NCBI GenBank assembly: GCA_036398775.1
Contig: DASWOJ010000459.1
Location: 1 to 15,652 of the forward strand
Direction: 5' to 3'
DNA: 15,652 nucleotides
Origin: DASWOJ01 sp036398775
GTDB taxonomy: Bacteria; Pseudomonadota; Alphaproteobacteria; Acetobacterales; Acetobacteraceae
Shown piece by piece: positions 1 to 6,989 of this stretch (positions are counted from its first letter, which is position 1; every line of letters begins with the position of its first letter). Both the position numbers and the translations under genes were made by a program. The notes under the pieces are model-generated. The model did no database searches and was not told the DNA's origin. It saw only the letters and a program-made list of their open reading frames with translations.

Positions 1-132
1 ACCAACAACGTCATGGCCCTGGCGTTCGGAGTGCTCATCGTCTTCCTGGTCATCGGAGGATCGTTGTGGATCATGGGCCACCTCAACCATAATATGCCCA
101 GCATGGATCAAATCATGAAGATGCAGCGGTAA
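1..132 (+). CDS. cyoD: Cytochrome bo3 quinol oxidase subunit IV, C-terminal end (partial)
   Basis: Reading frame 1 is open from the window edge and gives 43 residues ending MDQIMKMQR before TAA. It contains one hydrophobic segment (about residues 5-25, ending in GGSLWIMGHLNHNM). This matches the last transmembrane helix and tail of CyoD, where E. coli has VVGSIWIMWNLNYNMM. CyoD is the small subunit IV (about 110 residues) of the haem-copper ubiquinol oxidase in the cytoplasmic membrane and is needed for assembly of the oxidase core. The start and the rest of the cyo operon lie upstream of the window. The subunit is usually last or near last in cyoABCD, which fits the non-coding gap that follows. 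The family call rests on the C-terminal pattern alone but is distinctive. Confidence 0.85.
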   Translation, partial: TNNVMALAFGVLIVFLVIGGSLWIMGHLNHNMPSMDQIMKMQR

Positions 133-557
133 AGGCGGCAACGGACCTGACCATATGCAGCGTGCAAGGCGTCTGCGGAGCCGCTCGGTCTGCCTCTGGC
201 TTTGCCAGCGGTTCAGGAGGGTCAGCACAGATGCCTTTCGACGCTTCTTTCCTCGTAACAACGGCGCCCGTCAGAGTGCCGCATGCGCCTTCATCATAAA
301 TTTCCGTAATCCGCTAGATGTCCGGTCCAGTTTTGGTTGGCGAGATACTTGTACATACGCTGCATATGCCGGCACGAACCCAGGACACACGTTCCCACAT
401 GACCGACTTTCGGACATCGCGGCCCGTTGCTTCGTAACTTGATCGGCGCTGACACGGAGGCCGGCAGCTTTCCGTAACTTCACCGCATCAGCCGGCCGGT
501 GCTGGACGACCGTCGCAACTCGCTCTGAACCCACTTGGCTTGTTCTAGGAGATCCAG
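133..557. other. Intergenic region with no supported gene
   Basis: This 425-bp stretch is visibly less GC-rich than the flanking genes. The possible ORF at 155-442 has no convincing ribosome binding site and an Arg/Ser-rich composition unlike a real protein, so I do not call it. A small hairpin (CTGGC-TTT-GCCAG, 196-208) sits about 60 bp after the cyoD stop and could help end the cyo transcript, but it has no T-run. A near-identical 10-mer (TTCGTAACTT at 431-440, TCCGTAACTT at 471-480) recurs at exactly 40 bp. The promoter of the two following small genes probably lies here, but I cannot define its boxes. Confidence 0.6.
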
Positions 558-740
558 ATGGTTCGCATCATTGCAATATTTGTTGCCTGTCTTTCGGCAT
601 CGTGCGCCGACGTCCGGCCGGACACCACCGTTTCGCCGCGGCTTGACAGCGGCGTGACCTCCAGCAATGGCGGCGGGGCACGTGCGCTGGGCAACGAGCC
701 CAGCGTCGGCGTGACAACCACCGTCGGGCCGGCACGATGA
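558..740 (+). CDS. Small probable lipoprotein, function unknown
   Basis: This 60-residue protein starts with Met-Val-Arg, followed by a hydrophobic stretch (residues 4-14) and SASC with Cys16. That resembles a lipobox, although Ser at -3 is not ideal. The mature part (CADVRPDTTVSPRLDSG onward) is small, polar and Gly/Ser/Thr-rich, as in short exported proteins. AGGAG lies 6-7 bp before the ATG and supports the start. The stop overlaps the next start by 4 bp (ATGA), so the two small genes are translationally coupled. I do not recognise the family. The location just after the quinol oxidase genes hints at an envelope or respiratory role, but that is only inference. Confidence 0.6.
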   Translation: MVRIIAIFVACLSASCADVRPDTTVSPRLDSGVTSSNGGGARALGNEPSVGVTTTVGPAR

Positions 741-1000
741 TGCGGCTGGCGGCGGCCCTGCTGCTCGCGTCCACCGCCGCCGCCGGCGCACAGGCGACGC
801 GCAATGGCCCGGAATGGGGCGGCAAGAACCATCAACCCACCCAGGGCGAAGTGGTGCAGCGTGAAAAGCAGGTTGGGGTGCAAGCCCCTCCCACCAAGCG
901 GCAGGAGAATGGCCAGGCTGTGGACCAGCTCGGCCAGCAGCTGCTGCACGATGAGGCGGTGGACCCGCCCCGAAACCCAGCACGGCCGGTCCCGCCATAG
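737..1000 (+). CDS. Small secreted protein, function unknown
   Basis: This is an 87-residue protein with a clear Sec signal peptide: MMRLAAALLLAS, then an AxA-type site (Ala18-Gln19-Ala20) with likely cleavage before Thr21. The mature part of about 67 residues is polar, with EWGGKNHQPTQGEV near its start, a Gln-rich middle and a Pro-rich C-terminus (DPPRNPARPVPP). It contains no cysteine, so disulfides are excluded. The start is set by the 4-bp ATGA overlap with the upstream probable lipoprotein gene, meaning both are made from one transcript and probably exported to the periplasm together. I do not recognise a family and assign no function. The coupled start, signal peptide and sensible composition support a real gene. 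Confidence 0.6.
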   Translation: MMRLAAALLLASTAAAGAQATRNGPEWGGKNHQPTQGEVVQREKQVGVQAPPTKRQENGQAVDQLGQQLLHDEAVDPPRNPARPVPP

Positions 1001-1055
1001 CACTGGCTGCGGCTCACCGGACCGTATCGTCGCAAATGGAAACATCCCGCATGCG

Positions 1056-1083
1056 CCGCCTGGCATTCAGATAGGCCAGGCGG
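1056..1083 (+). terminator. Hairpin downstream of the small-protein pair
   Basis: CCGCCTGGC (1056-1064) and GCCAGGCGG (1075-1083) form a perfect 9-bp stem with a 10-nt loop. It lies 56 bp after the stop of the secreted-protein gene. No clear T-run follows, so it may be a weak intrinsic terminator or an RNA 3'-end stabiliser. The rest of the 1001-1261 gap shows nothing else I can support. Confidence 0.4.
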
Positions 1084-1261
1084 ATTGGCATTGCGGCCCG
1101 TGAGGCGGCCTGTTCTTTCGACCGCGCCTCAGCCTGGGTGGTGCTGAGCTTTCGGCGTCTTGCAGGCATGCGGTTCTGTGATGCCGGAAATGGTCTCAAA
1201 CGGCTTGTATTCATTCCAGGCACCTGAACATGCAGGCTGCACAGGGCAGCAGGAGAAACTT

Positions 1262-1723
1262 ATGAGCGACCGAGCCGATCCCATGACACGGAGCCGCGGA
1301 CATCCGATCCTGCGGTTGCTGGCTGCATTTCCAATTGCGTGTTTCACCTGCGCATTGTTCACGGACCTTGCTTACGTGCAGACGGCAAACATCATGTGGG
1401 TGAATTTCTCCGATTGGCTGCTGGCGGTGGGAATGGCCGGAGGCGTCGTGGCCGCCGTTGCAGGCACGCTGACCCTCGTCGCCAACCGCCGCCGCCGCAC
1501 GCAACGGTTCAACTGGGCCGTGGCGCTCGGCAGCTTGGTGGTGCTCGTGATCGCCCTCTTCAACAATTTCGTGCACAGCCGCGACGCCTGGACCTCGGTC
1601 ATGCCGACCGGCCTTGCATTGTCGGCAGCCACAGTCGTGGCCGTGCTGGTGACAGCCTGGCTCGCCGCCAATACGGACCACCGGCGCGACGTGGCGATGC
1701 CCTACTCAGGAGTACGTCAGTGA
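1262..1723 (+). CDS. DUF2231 integral membrane protein
   Basis: The product is 153 residues. Four hydrophobic segments are visible (about 17-37, 48-72, 85-102 and 112-137). Family hallmarks are HPILRLLAAFPIACF near the N-terminus, TDLAYVQTANIMW, a Trp-rich SDWLLAVG segment, and NNFVHSRDAWTSVMPTGLALS. These match the DUF2231 family of small inner-membrane proteins, whose function is not established. I chose the ATG at 1262 because AGGAG (1251-1255) sits 6 bp upstream. A longer ORF from 1160 has no ribosome binding site and adds residues the family lacks. The stop overlaps the next ATG by one base (TGATG), so it is coupled to the sorbosone-dehydrogenase-family gene, suggesting a membrane partner or electron-transfer role for this protein. 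Confidence 0.85.
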   Translation: MSDRADPMTRSRGHPILRLLAAFPIACFTCALFTDLAYVQTANIMWVNFSDWLLAVGMAGGVVAAVAGTLTLVANRRRRTQRFNWAVALGSLVVLVIALFNNFVHSRDAWTSVMPTGLALSAATVVAVLVTAWLAANTDHRRDVAMPYSGVRQ

Positions 1724-3075
1724 TGACTGGATTATCCAAGTTGACGCCGCGGCTTGCGCTTGCAGGTGTCTCCCTTCTCGCCCTGACCGCCGCCGGCCCT
1801 GACAATTTCGACGTTAAGACGCAGATCGGCGCCAACCCGGTCCTGCCGGAGCCGCAGCAATACTTGGTGCCGCCGATGCACCTAGCCCCGATTGCCGGCT
1901 GGAAGGACGGTGAGACGCCAACGGCGCCGGCCGGATTGAAGGTCACGGCGATGGCTACCGGGTTGGACCACCCACGCTCGATTTACACCTTGCCGAACGG
2001 CGACGTGCTGGTGGTGGAGTCCCGCGGTCCCGATCTCGACCCGGTGACCCGGCCGAAGAACATCGTGATGCGGTGGGTCGAGTCATTCGTCACCTCGGCA
2101 GGGAGCACCAAGGGCAACAACCGGATCACCCTGCTCCGCGACACCCACGGCGATGGCAAGTATGACCTGCGCACCGTGTTCATTGACCACCTGTATTCGC
2201 CGTTCGGGGTCTCGCTGGTCGGCAATGACCTTTATGTCGCCAACACCGACGCCATCCTGCATTTCCATTACACGCCGGGCGTCACCAGCATCACCGAACC
2301 TGGCACCGTGCTGACGCCGCTGCCCGGCGGGCCGATTGACCATCATTGGACCAAGAGCCTCGTCGCCAGCGAGGACGGCACCAAGTTGTATGCCGGCGTC
2401 GGCTCCAACAGCAACATCACCGAGAACGGTATCGGCGCCGAGATGGACCGCGCCTCGATCTGGGAGGTTGACCGTGCGACCGGCGCCCACCGCATCTTTG
2501 CCGATGGCCTGCGCAACCCGAACGGGCTGAGCTGGGAGCCGCAGAGCCATGCGCTCTGGGCGGTTGTCAACGAGCGGGACGAACTCGGCCCGAACCTGGT
2601 TCCCGACTACATGACTTCAGTCAGGGACGGCGGCTTCTATGGTTGGCCCTACAGCTATTATGGCCAGCATGTTGACCCGCGCGTGCAGCCGCAGCGGCCG
2701 GACCTGGTCGCCAAGGCCATCGTGCCCGACTATGCGCTGAGCTCGCACGTGGCGCCGCTCGGCCTGGTGTTCGACACCGGCAATGGCCTGCCTGCGAAGT
2801 ATAGCGGCGGCGCCTTCGTCGGGGAGCATGGCAGTTGGAACCGGGCGGACCTCAACGGATACAAGGTGGTGTTCGTTCCGTTTGCGAACGGCAAGCCGAG
2901 CGGCATGGCTGAGGACGTGGTCACCGGGTTCCTGGACAGTGACGGCCGTGCGCATGGCCGGCCGGTTGCGCTGGCGCTGGACAAGGCTGGTGCGCTGTTG
3001 ATTGCGGACGATGTCGGCAATGCGGTATGGCGCGTGACGGCTGATTCCCAGAAGCAGGCGGCACGGACCGACTGA
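1723..3075 (+). CDS. Secreted sorbosone dehydrogenase family (PQQ-type sugar dehydrogenase)
   Basis: The product is 450 residues, the usual size for the L-sorbosone dehydrogenase/TrAA12-like six-bladed beta-propeller family. These are periplasmic quinoprotein-type sugar or aldehyde oxidoreductases. The N-terminus (LALAGVSLLALTAAG, about 10-25) is a signal peptide. Recognisable propeller motifs are ATGLDHPRSIYTLPNGDVLVVES (79-100 region), RDTHGDGKYD (139-148), DHHWTKSLVASEDGTKLY (206-223), GLRNPNGLSWEP (262-273), a long Tyr/Trp loop GGFYGWPYSYYGQH (303-316) and GEHGSWNR (367-374). No CxxCH haem motif is present, so electrons must leave through another carrier. The ATG overlaps the DUF2231 stop by one base, with AGGAG 10 bp upstream. 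A much longer open frame exists upstream (from 1339) but overlaps the DUF2231 gene and is a shadow. Substrate and cofactor cannot be read from the sequence. Confidence 0.85.
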   Translation: MTGLSKLTPRLALAGVSLLALTAAGPDNFDVKTQIGANPVLPEPQQYLVPPMHLAPIAGWKDGETPTAPAGLKVTAMATGLDHPRSIYTLPNGDVLVVESRGPDLDPVTRPKNIVMRWVESFVTSAGSTKGNNRITLLRDTHGDGKYDLRTVFIDHLYSPFGVSLVGNDLYVANTDAILHFHYTPGVTSITEPGTVLTPLPGGPIDHHWTKSLVASEDGTKLYAGVGSNSNITENGIGAEMDRASIWEVDRATGAHRIFADGLRNPNGLSWEPQSHALWAVVNERDELGPNLVPDYMTSVRDGGFYGWPYSYYGQHVDPRVQPQRPDLVAKAIVPDYALSSHVAPLGLVFDTGNGLPAKYSGGAFVGEHGSWNRADLNGYKVVFVPFANGKPSGMAEDVVTGFLDSDGRAHGRPVALALDKAGALLIADDVGNAVWRVTADSQKQAARTD

Positions 3076-3094
3076 TTCCCGTACGGTTCGGACG

Positions 3095-3122
3095 GATGGA
3101 GGCGGTTACGGCCGCCTCCATC
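3095..3122. terminator. Hairpin between convergent genes
   Basis: GATGGAGGCGG (3095-3105) and CCGCCTCCATC (3112-3122) form a perfect 11-bp stem with a 6-nt loop. It lies 20 bp after the dehydrogenase stop and 86 bp beyond the lacI-type stop on the other strand. The position suits a bidirectional transcription end. There is no long T-run, so the mechanism is uncertain. A weaker AAGCC/GGCTT hairpin at 3163-3179 could serve the minus-strand gene. Confidence 0.6.
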
Positions 3123-3207
3123 TGCGGCAACAGGGGCCTAGCCCGCCTGCCGACATTTCCCGAAGCCTCAGCCGGGCTTAAGCTAGGGTTGTGCAAGCCC
3201 ATCGTGG

Positions 3208-4305
3208 TTACCTTGCCTGGGCGGTGGACTTGCGGACAACCAACTCTGCCGGCAGCATGCGGTCCTGGATGCCACCTGGCTCGACGAGCATCTGCAGGGC
3301 GAGCCGGCCCTTCTCCGCGTGCGCCTGGCGGATCGTCGTGAGATACGGCCCCTCAAGCCCGGCGTCTGCCGTGTCATCGAAGCCGACGACCGACATGTCG
3401 CCAGGCACGGCAAGGCCCGCCTCGCGTGCCGCGGCCACGGCGCCCAGCGCGAGGCGGTCGCTCATGGCCAGGATTGCCGTTGGCCGCCGCTCCGCCCCTT
3501 GCAGCAACGGCAGCAGCAGGTCGCAGGCACGCCGCTCATCGTTCAAGGCGCATTCCAGGAGCGGCACCGTGTGGGGGTCCACCCCGCCCTGCGCCAGCGC
3601 CGCCCGGTAGCCGGCGAGCCGCGCAACAGGCACGCCATAGGTCGCGGCGGCGACGCGGGCAGGAGAGGCCGCTCCGTCAAACCCATCTGCCGCCAGCTTG
3701 AGCGACAAGACCGCGAAGCGGCGATGCCCCAAGCCGAGCAGATGCTCCGCCGCCTGCCTTGCGCCGCCCTCATCGTCAATTCCAACGAACGGCGCTCCCG
3801 GCAGGCGCGGCTGGTCCACCACGACATAAGGCAGCCCGCGCGCCAGCACCGAGGCGACCACAGGGCTGTCCTGCGCCAGCGAATACAGCACGAAGCCGTC
3901 CACGGCCGCATCACGCACCGCCTGCACCCCGTAGGGCGCTGCTAAGTCGCCGTCGGCCACGGCGGGTGCGGCAATCAGCAGCAGGTTGGTTCGCAGCCCC
4001 CGGCAAGCCTCGGCCACGCCGCCCAGGAACCCGATCGCAGTCGGGTCGGAGAACGCGTATGGCAGGTCCTCGCTGAAGGCGAGCCCGATGGCGCCGTGAC
4101 GGCCGGTCCGCAACGACCTCGCGCCAGGGTTGGGGCCGGAGTAACCCAGGGCGCGGGCCGTCGCGAACACGTGTTCCCGCAGCGGCGCCGAAAGCTGGTC
4201 CGGCCGGGCGAAGGCGTTGGACACCGTGGTGTGCGACACGCCGGCAGCCTGGGCCACGTCGCGCAGCGTGGCGCGCTTTGGAGCGAGGTCTTGGGCATCA
4301 TTCAT
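3208..4305 (-). CDS. LacI-family transcriptional repressor
   Basis: The product is 365 residues, close to the usual 330-350. The N-terminal helix-turn-helix is LRDVAQAAGVSHTTVSNAF (residues 14-32). The hinge helix is PNPGARSLRTGR (59-70), with Leu65 where LacI proteins insert a leucine into the minor groove at a central CG. The rest is a periplasmic-binding-protein-like sensor: IGLAFSEDLPYAFSDP, DGFVLYSL, VVVDQPRLPGAPFVGIDDEGGA, AEHLLGLGHRRFAVLS, AILAMSDRLALGA, and DMSVVGFDDT near the end. The gene diverges from the MFS/MscS pair, and two LacI-type operators lie in the shared upstream region. It therefore most likely represses that pair in response to a small ligand, often a sugar in this family. 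The ligand cannot be inferred. The ribosome binding site for the 4305 start is weak. Confidence 0.93.
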   Translation of the reverse strand: MNDAQDLAPKRATLRDVAQAAGVSHTTVSNAFARPDQLSAPLREHVFATARALGYSGPNPGARSLRTGRHGAIGLAFSEDLPYAFSDPTAIGFLGGVAEACRGLRTNLLLIAAPAVADGDLAAPYGVQAVRDAAVDGFVLYSLAQDSPVVASVLARGLPYVVVDQPRLPGAPFVGIDDEGGARQAAEHLLGLGHRRFAVLSLKLAADGFDGAASPARVAAATYGVPVARLAGYRAALAQGGVDPHTVPLLECALNDERRACDLLLPLLQGAERRPTAILAMSDRLALGAVAAAREAGLAVPGDMSVVGFDDTADAGLEGPYLTTIRQAHAEKGRLALQMLVEPGGIQDRMLPAELVVRKSTAQAR

Positions 4306-4330
4306 TGCATCGCGAGGTTAGATGCGATCT

Positions 4331-4344
4331 CTTGACCGTTCAAG
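4331..4344. promoter_or_regulatory. LacI-type operator O1
   Basis: CTTGACCGTTCAAG is an interrupted palindrome around a central CG. It fits the common LacI-family operator pattern TTGAnCGnTCAA, with a single mismatched pair inside. It overlaps the predicted -35 box (TTGACC, 4332-4337) of the MFS promoter and is repeated exactly at 4365-4378. The divergent LacI-type regulator is the natural binder. Confidence 0.82.
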
Positions 4345-4353
4345 CAACACGTC

Positions 4354-4359
4354 CCTAAT
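4354..4359 (+). promoter_or_regulatory. Predicted sigma70-type -10 of the MFS/mscS promoter
   Basis: CCTAAT (4/6 match to TATAAT) lies 16 bp after TTGACC (4332-4337, 5/6 match to TTGACA). A transcript would start near 4366, giving a 5' leader of about 27 nt to the ATG at 4393. Both boxes are bracketed by the two LacI-type operators, so binding would block polymerase. The prediction is from sequence only. Confidence 0.5.
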
Positions 4360-4364
4360 GCTGT

Positions 4365-4378
4365 CTTGACCGTTCAAG
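4365..4378. promoter_or_regulatory. LacI-type operator O2
   Basis: This is an exact second copy of CTTGACCGTTCAAG, 34 bp (about 3.2 helical turns) from the first. It covers the predicted transcription start and ends 14 bp before the chosen MFS start codon. Duplicate identical operators at this spacing suggest strong or cooperative repression. Confidence 0.82.
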
Positions 4379-4392
4379 TTTGGGGGTGGCTC

Positions 4393-5595
4393 ATGCCGCA
4401 AACGGGTGCAGCGATATCAGCGGGCCAAAATCGGCCCAGGCTTGGTCCATGGATGCGGCGATGGGATTCGGCGTGGCTGGCGATTGCCGCGGTATTCCTA
4501 GCCGATGGGCTGGCGTTCGGCATTTGGGTGTCGCAGCTGCCGTCGCTCAAGCGCGGGCTTGGGTTGTCCGACCTTGCCTTTGCCGTGGCGCTTGCCGGAT
4601 TGGTCGGCGGCGCTTTCGTCGCCATGCCGGTGGCGGGCGCGCTGGCGATGCGGCTCGGCAGCCGCCGCCTGACCCGGACGGCCTCTGTCGTGGCGGCCTT
4701 GGCGCTTGCGCTGCCCGGCTGGGCGCCGACCCTGCCGTTGCTCGTCGCGGCGACGGCGGCGTTCGGCCTTGTGCGCGGGATGACCGAGGTTCCGATGAAC
4801 ACGCAGGCCAGCTTGCTGGAAGCCCGGGATGGCCGGGCGCGGATGTCGTCGTTCCATGGTTGCTTCAGCCTTGGCGGCTTCGGCGGCGCCTGCATCGGCT
4901 CGGCGCTGCTGGGGTTCGGCGTGCCTGCGTCGGCATCCTTGACCGGGGTGGGGGTGCTGCTCGCGCTCGCGGCCCTGTTTGCCACCCGGCGCCTGCTGCA
5001 GGATGGCCCGGGGCAGGCGCAGCATGCGGCGGAGCATCCGGCGCTGCCGGGCCTGCTGCGCGACGGCGCACTGCTCATCCTCGGCGCACTCGCGTTTCTC
5101 GGGCTGTTCGGAGAGGGCGCCATGGCCGACTGGAGCGCGCTGCTCCTGGAACGGACGACCGGGGTTGGGCCGGCCGCGGCGGCGCTCGGCTACGCGGCGT
5201 TTTCTGTCGCCATGATGTCTGGCCGTTTCTCAGGTGATTGGGTGGTGTCCCGCCTCGGCCGCCGCCGTACGCTGCGGCTGAGCGGGGCGGCAGCCGCCGC
5301 GGGCATGGCGACGGCGCTGGTCGCCCCGTACTGGCTCGCAGTGCTTGGCTTCGCCGTCGTGGGCATCGGCTATGCCAACCTGGTGCCCATCCTGTTCAGC
5401 GCCGGCGCCAAGCGGGCCGGCGCCGGCGGGATCGCCGCCGTGTCCATGCTGGGATATGCCGGGTTCGTTGTCGGACCGCCCTGCATCGGCGCGCTGTCAG
5501 CCGTGTCGGGCAGCCTGCCGCTCGCGCTGGCTCCGGTGGCGGCATTCGGCGCGATGATCGCGTTCGGCGCCGGGGCGGTGGGGCCGAGCCGGTGA
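4393..5595 (+). CDS. MFS transporter, YbjJ-like
   Basis: The product is 400 residues, the standard length for a 12-helix major facilitator. The N-terminal half begins AWLAIAAVFLADGLAFGIWVSQLPSLKRGLGLSD. This has the D-G-xxxG-xW-xxxLP pattern of the YbjJ-like MFS group. A motif-A-like loop follows (GALAMRLGSRRLTR), then RGMTEVPMNTQ and SSFHGCFSLGGFGGACIG. A second-half loop, SGDWVVSRLGRRRTLR, is the duplicate of motif A. The first possible start, TTG at 4366, lies inside operator O2 at the predicted transcription start, so I prefer ATG 4393, which has a G-rich Shine-Dalgarno-like TGGGGGTGG just before it. ATG 4453 is also possible. The substrate is unknown; control by a LacI regulator would fit a sugar or small metabolite. 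The stop overlaps the mscS-like start by one base. Confidence 0.9.
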   Translation: MPQTGAAISAGQNRPRLGPWMRRWDSAWLAIAAVFLADGLAFGIWVSQLPSLKRGLGLSDLAFAVALAGLVGGAFVAMPVAGALAMRLGSRRLTRTASVVAALALALPGWAPTLPLLVAATAAFGLVRGMTEVPMNTQASLLEARDGRARMSSFHGCFSLGGFGGACIGSALLGFGVPASASLTGVGVLLALAALFATRRLLQDGPGQAQHAAEHPALPGLLRDGALLILGALAFLGLFGEGAMADWSALLLERTTGVGPAAAALGYAAFSVAMMSGRFSGDWVVSRLGRRRTLRLSGAAAAAGMATALVAPYWLAVLGFAVVGIGYANLVPILFSAGAKRAGAGGIAAVSMLGYAGFVVGPPCIGALSAVSGSLPLALAPVAAFGAMIAFGAGAVGPSR

Positions 5596-6776
5596 TGGCC
5601 TGGTTTCCCAGCCTGCAAGCCTGGCTGCCCGGCGCCGGCATCATGCTTGCGGCGGGGCTGGCCGCGTTGCTGGCCCATTGGCTTTCGGTACGCCTTGTTC
5701 CGCATGTGCCCGTGCCCGGACGGGCGCGAGGCTTCGTGCGGACATTCGTTGCGGCCACGACGGGTCCGAGCCGGCTTGCCGTGGTCCTCGGTGCCGTGTG
5801 GGCGTCCCTGCCGTGGGTCAGCTTCCCGGCCGGCGTGTCTTATAGCATCGGCCGCACGCTTGCGGTCGGCCTGGTCGTGCTGGCCGGGTGGAGCGCCGCG
5901 CGGGCTATCGAGATTGCGGCGACGTTATACCTGCAACGCTTCCGCATTGACGTGGACGACAACCTGCTGGCGCGCAAGCATCTCACCCAGGTGCGTATCC
6001 TCAAGCGCGCGGGCGACGTGCTGATTGGCCTCGTCACCACCGCAACCGCGCTGATGACCTTGGACTCGGTGCGGGCCTACGGCGTCAGCCTGTTCGCTTC
6101 CGCAGGCGCTGCCAGCCTTGTGATCGGCCTTGCCGCACGACCGCTGCTCGCCAACCTGATCGCCGGCGTGCAGATTGCCGTGACGCAGCCGATCCGGCTG
6201 GAGGACGCCGTCATCGTCGAGGGCGAGTGGGGCTGGGTGGAGGAGATCACCGGCACCTACGTCGTGGTGCGGCTATGGGACTGGCGCCGGATGATCCTGC
6301 CGCTGTCCTACTTCCTGGAAAAGCCGTTCCAGAACTGGACCCGCGAAACCGCCTCGCTGATCGGATCGGTGTTCGTGCACGTGGACTATTCCGTGCCGTT
6401 CGAGGCGGTTCGCGAGGAGTTGACGAGGATCGCCCGGGCCAGCCCGCTCTGGGACGGGCGGGTGGTGAACCTGCAGGTGAGCGACGCCACGGAGCGGACG
6501 GTGCAGTTGCGCGCCCTGGTGAGTGCGCGCAACGCGCCGCAAACCTGGGATCTCCGTTGCGAGGTGCGGGAGAAGCTGATCGCCTACTTGCAGCGCGAGC
6601 ACCCGCAGGCGTTGCCGACAGCCCGGGTGGAAGTGCGTGCCGATCCAGGTGATGCCGCGCCGTATGCTGCCGGAATGGCAGCAGCGCCTCGTCCGGACGC
6701 CGGGGGCAGCCACGCGGCACAAGTTACGCAAGCCTACGCGTTCACGATCAACCCAGAAGGGAGGCCCGTGGGTTGA
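5595..6776 (+). CDS. MscS-family mechanosensitive ion channel
   Basis: The product is 393 residues with about five N-terminal hydrophobic segments (13-35, 60-80, 84-105, 138-157, 162-197). The last is the pore-lining helix and contains GAASLVIGLAARPLLANLIAGVQIA, the Gly/Ala-rich packing pattern of MscS TM3. It is followed by the beta domain: QPIRLEDAVIVEGEWGWVEEITGTYVVVRLWDWRRMILP (199-236), then YFLEKPFQNWTR. The C-terminal alpha/beta domain runs to about 350, and the last 40 residues are a low-complexity Ala/Pro tail. Such channels release solutes on membrane tension. The start ATG overlaps the MFS stop (TGATG); GTG 5592 is an alternative one codon upstream. Coupling to an importer under one repressor suggests joint expression during solute uptake, which is inference. 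Confidence 0.92.
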   Translation: MAWFPSLQAWLPGAGIMLAAGLAALLAHWLSVRLVPHVPVPGRARGFVRTFVAATTGPSRLAVVLGAVWASLPWVSFPAGVSYSIGRTLAVGLVVLAGWSAARAIEIAATLYLQRFRIDVDDNLLARKHLTQVRILKRAGDVLIGLVTTATALMTLDSVRAYGVSLFASAGAASLVIGLAARPLLANLIAGVQIAVTQPIRLEDAVIVEGEWGWVEEITGTYVVVRLWDWRRMILPLSYFLEKPFQNWTRETASLIGSVFVHVDYSVPFEAVREELTRIARASPLWDGRVVNLQVSDATERTVQLRALVSARNAPQTWDLRCEVREKLIAYLQREHPQALPTARVEVRADPGDAAPYAAGMAAAPRPDAGGSHAAQVTQAYAFTINPEGRPVG

Positions 6777-6989
6777 GGTGCCGTCTTTGCCCGGCCGGGA
6801 CCCTCAGCGTCTATGGCGTCCAGTCCATAAGGATTTGATGATCGGGGCCAGAGTTTTCGCTAGATCTGATCTGGCCCTAAACCTGGGAGAACCCCGCTAT
6901 GCCAGCGGGCTTCGGCTTTGATGGCTAGTCATCAGCCTTTCGCAGCGCCGCAATCTCTCCAGCAGCTGATCGAAGCCGAGACCTGCATA
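6777..6989. other. Lower-GC spacer with inverted repeats
   Basis: No gene is supported. GGGCCAGA (6845-6852) and TCTGGCCC (6870-6877) form an 8-bp inverted repeat around a 17-nt AT-richer centre. Such a structure could be a remnant of a mobile element end, but I cannot match it to a known element and see no transposase or target-site duplication. Confidence 0.4.
6893..6909. terminator. Possible terminator hairpin
   Basis: CCCGCT (6893-6898) and AGCGGG (6904-6909) form a 6-bp GC-rich stem with a 5-nt loop, followed by CTTCGGCTTTG on the plus strand. It lies about 117 bp after the mscS-like stop, and downstream of the small minus-strand ORF. It may end transcripts from either side. Confidence 0.45.

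Noticed and set aside
155..442. 95-residue plus-strand ORF after cyoD
   Set aside because: No ribosome binding site, Arg/Ser-rich start, no domain, and in a lower-GC region where chance ORFs of this size are expected.
4366..4392. TTG start adding nine residues to the MFS protein
   Set aside because: It lies inside operator O2 and at the predicted transcription start, with no room for a ribosome binding site; ATG 4393 is more sensible.
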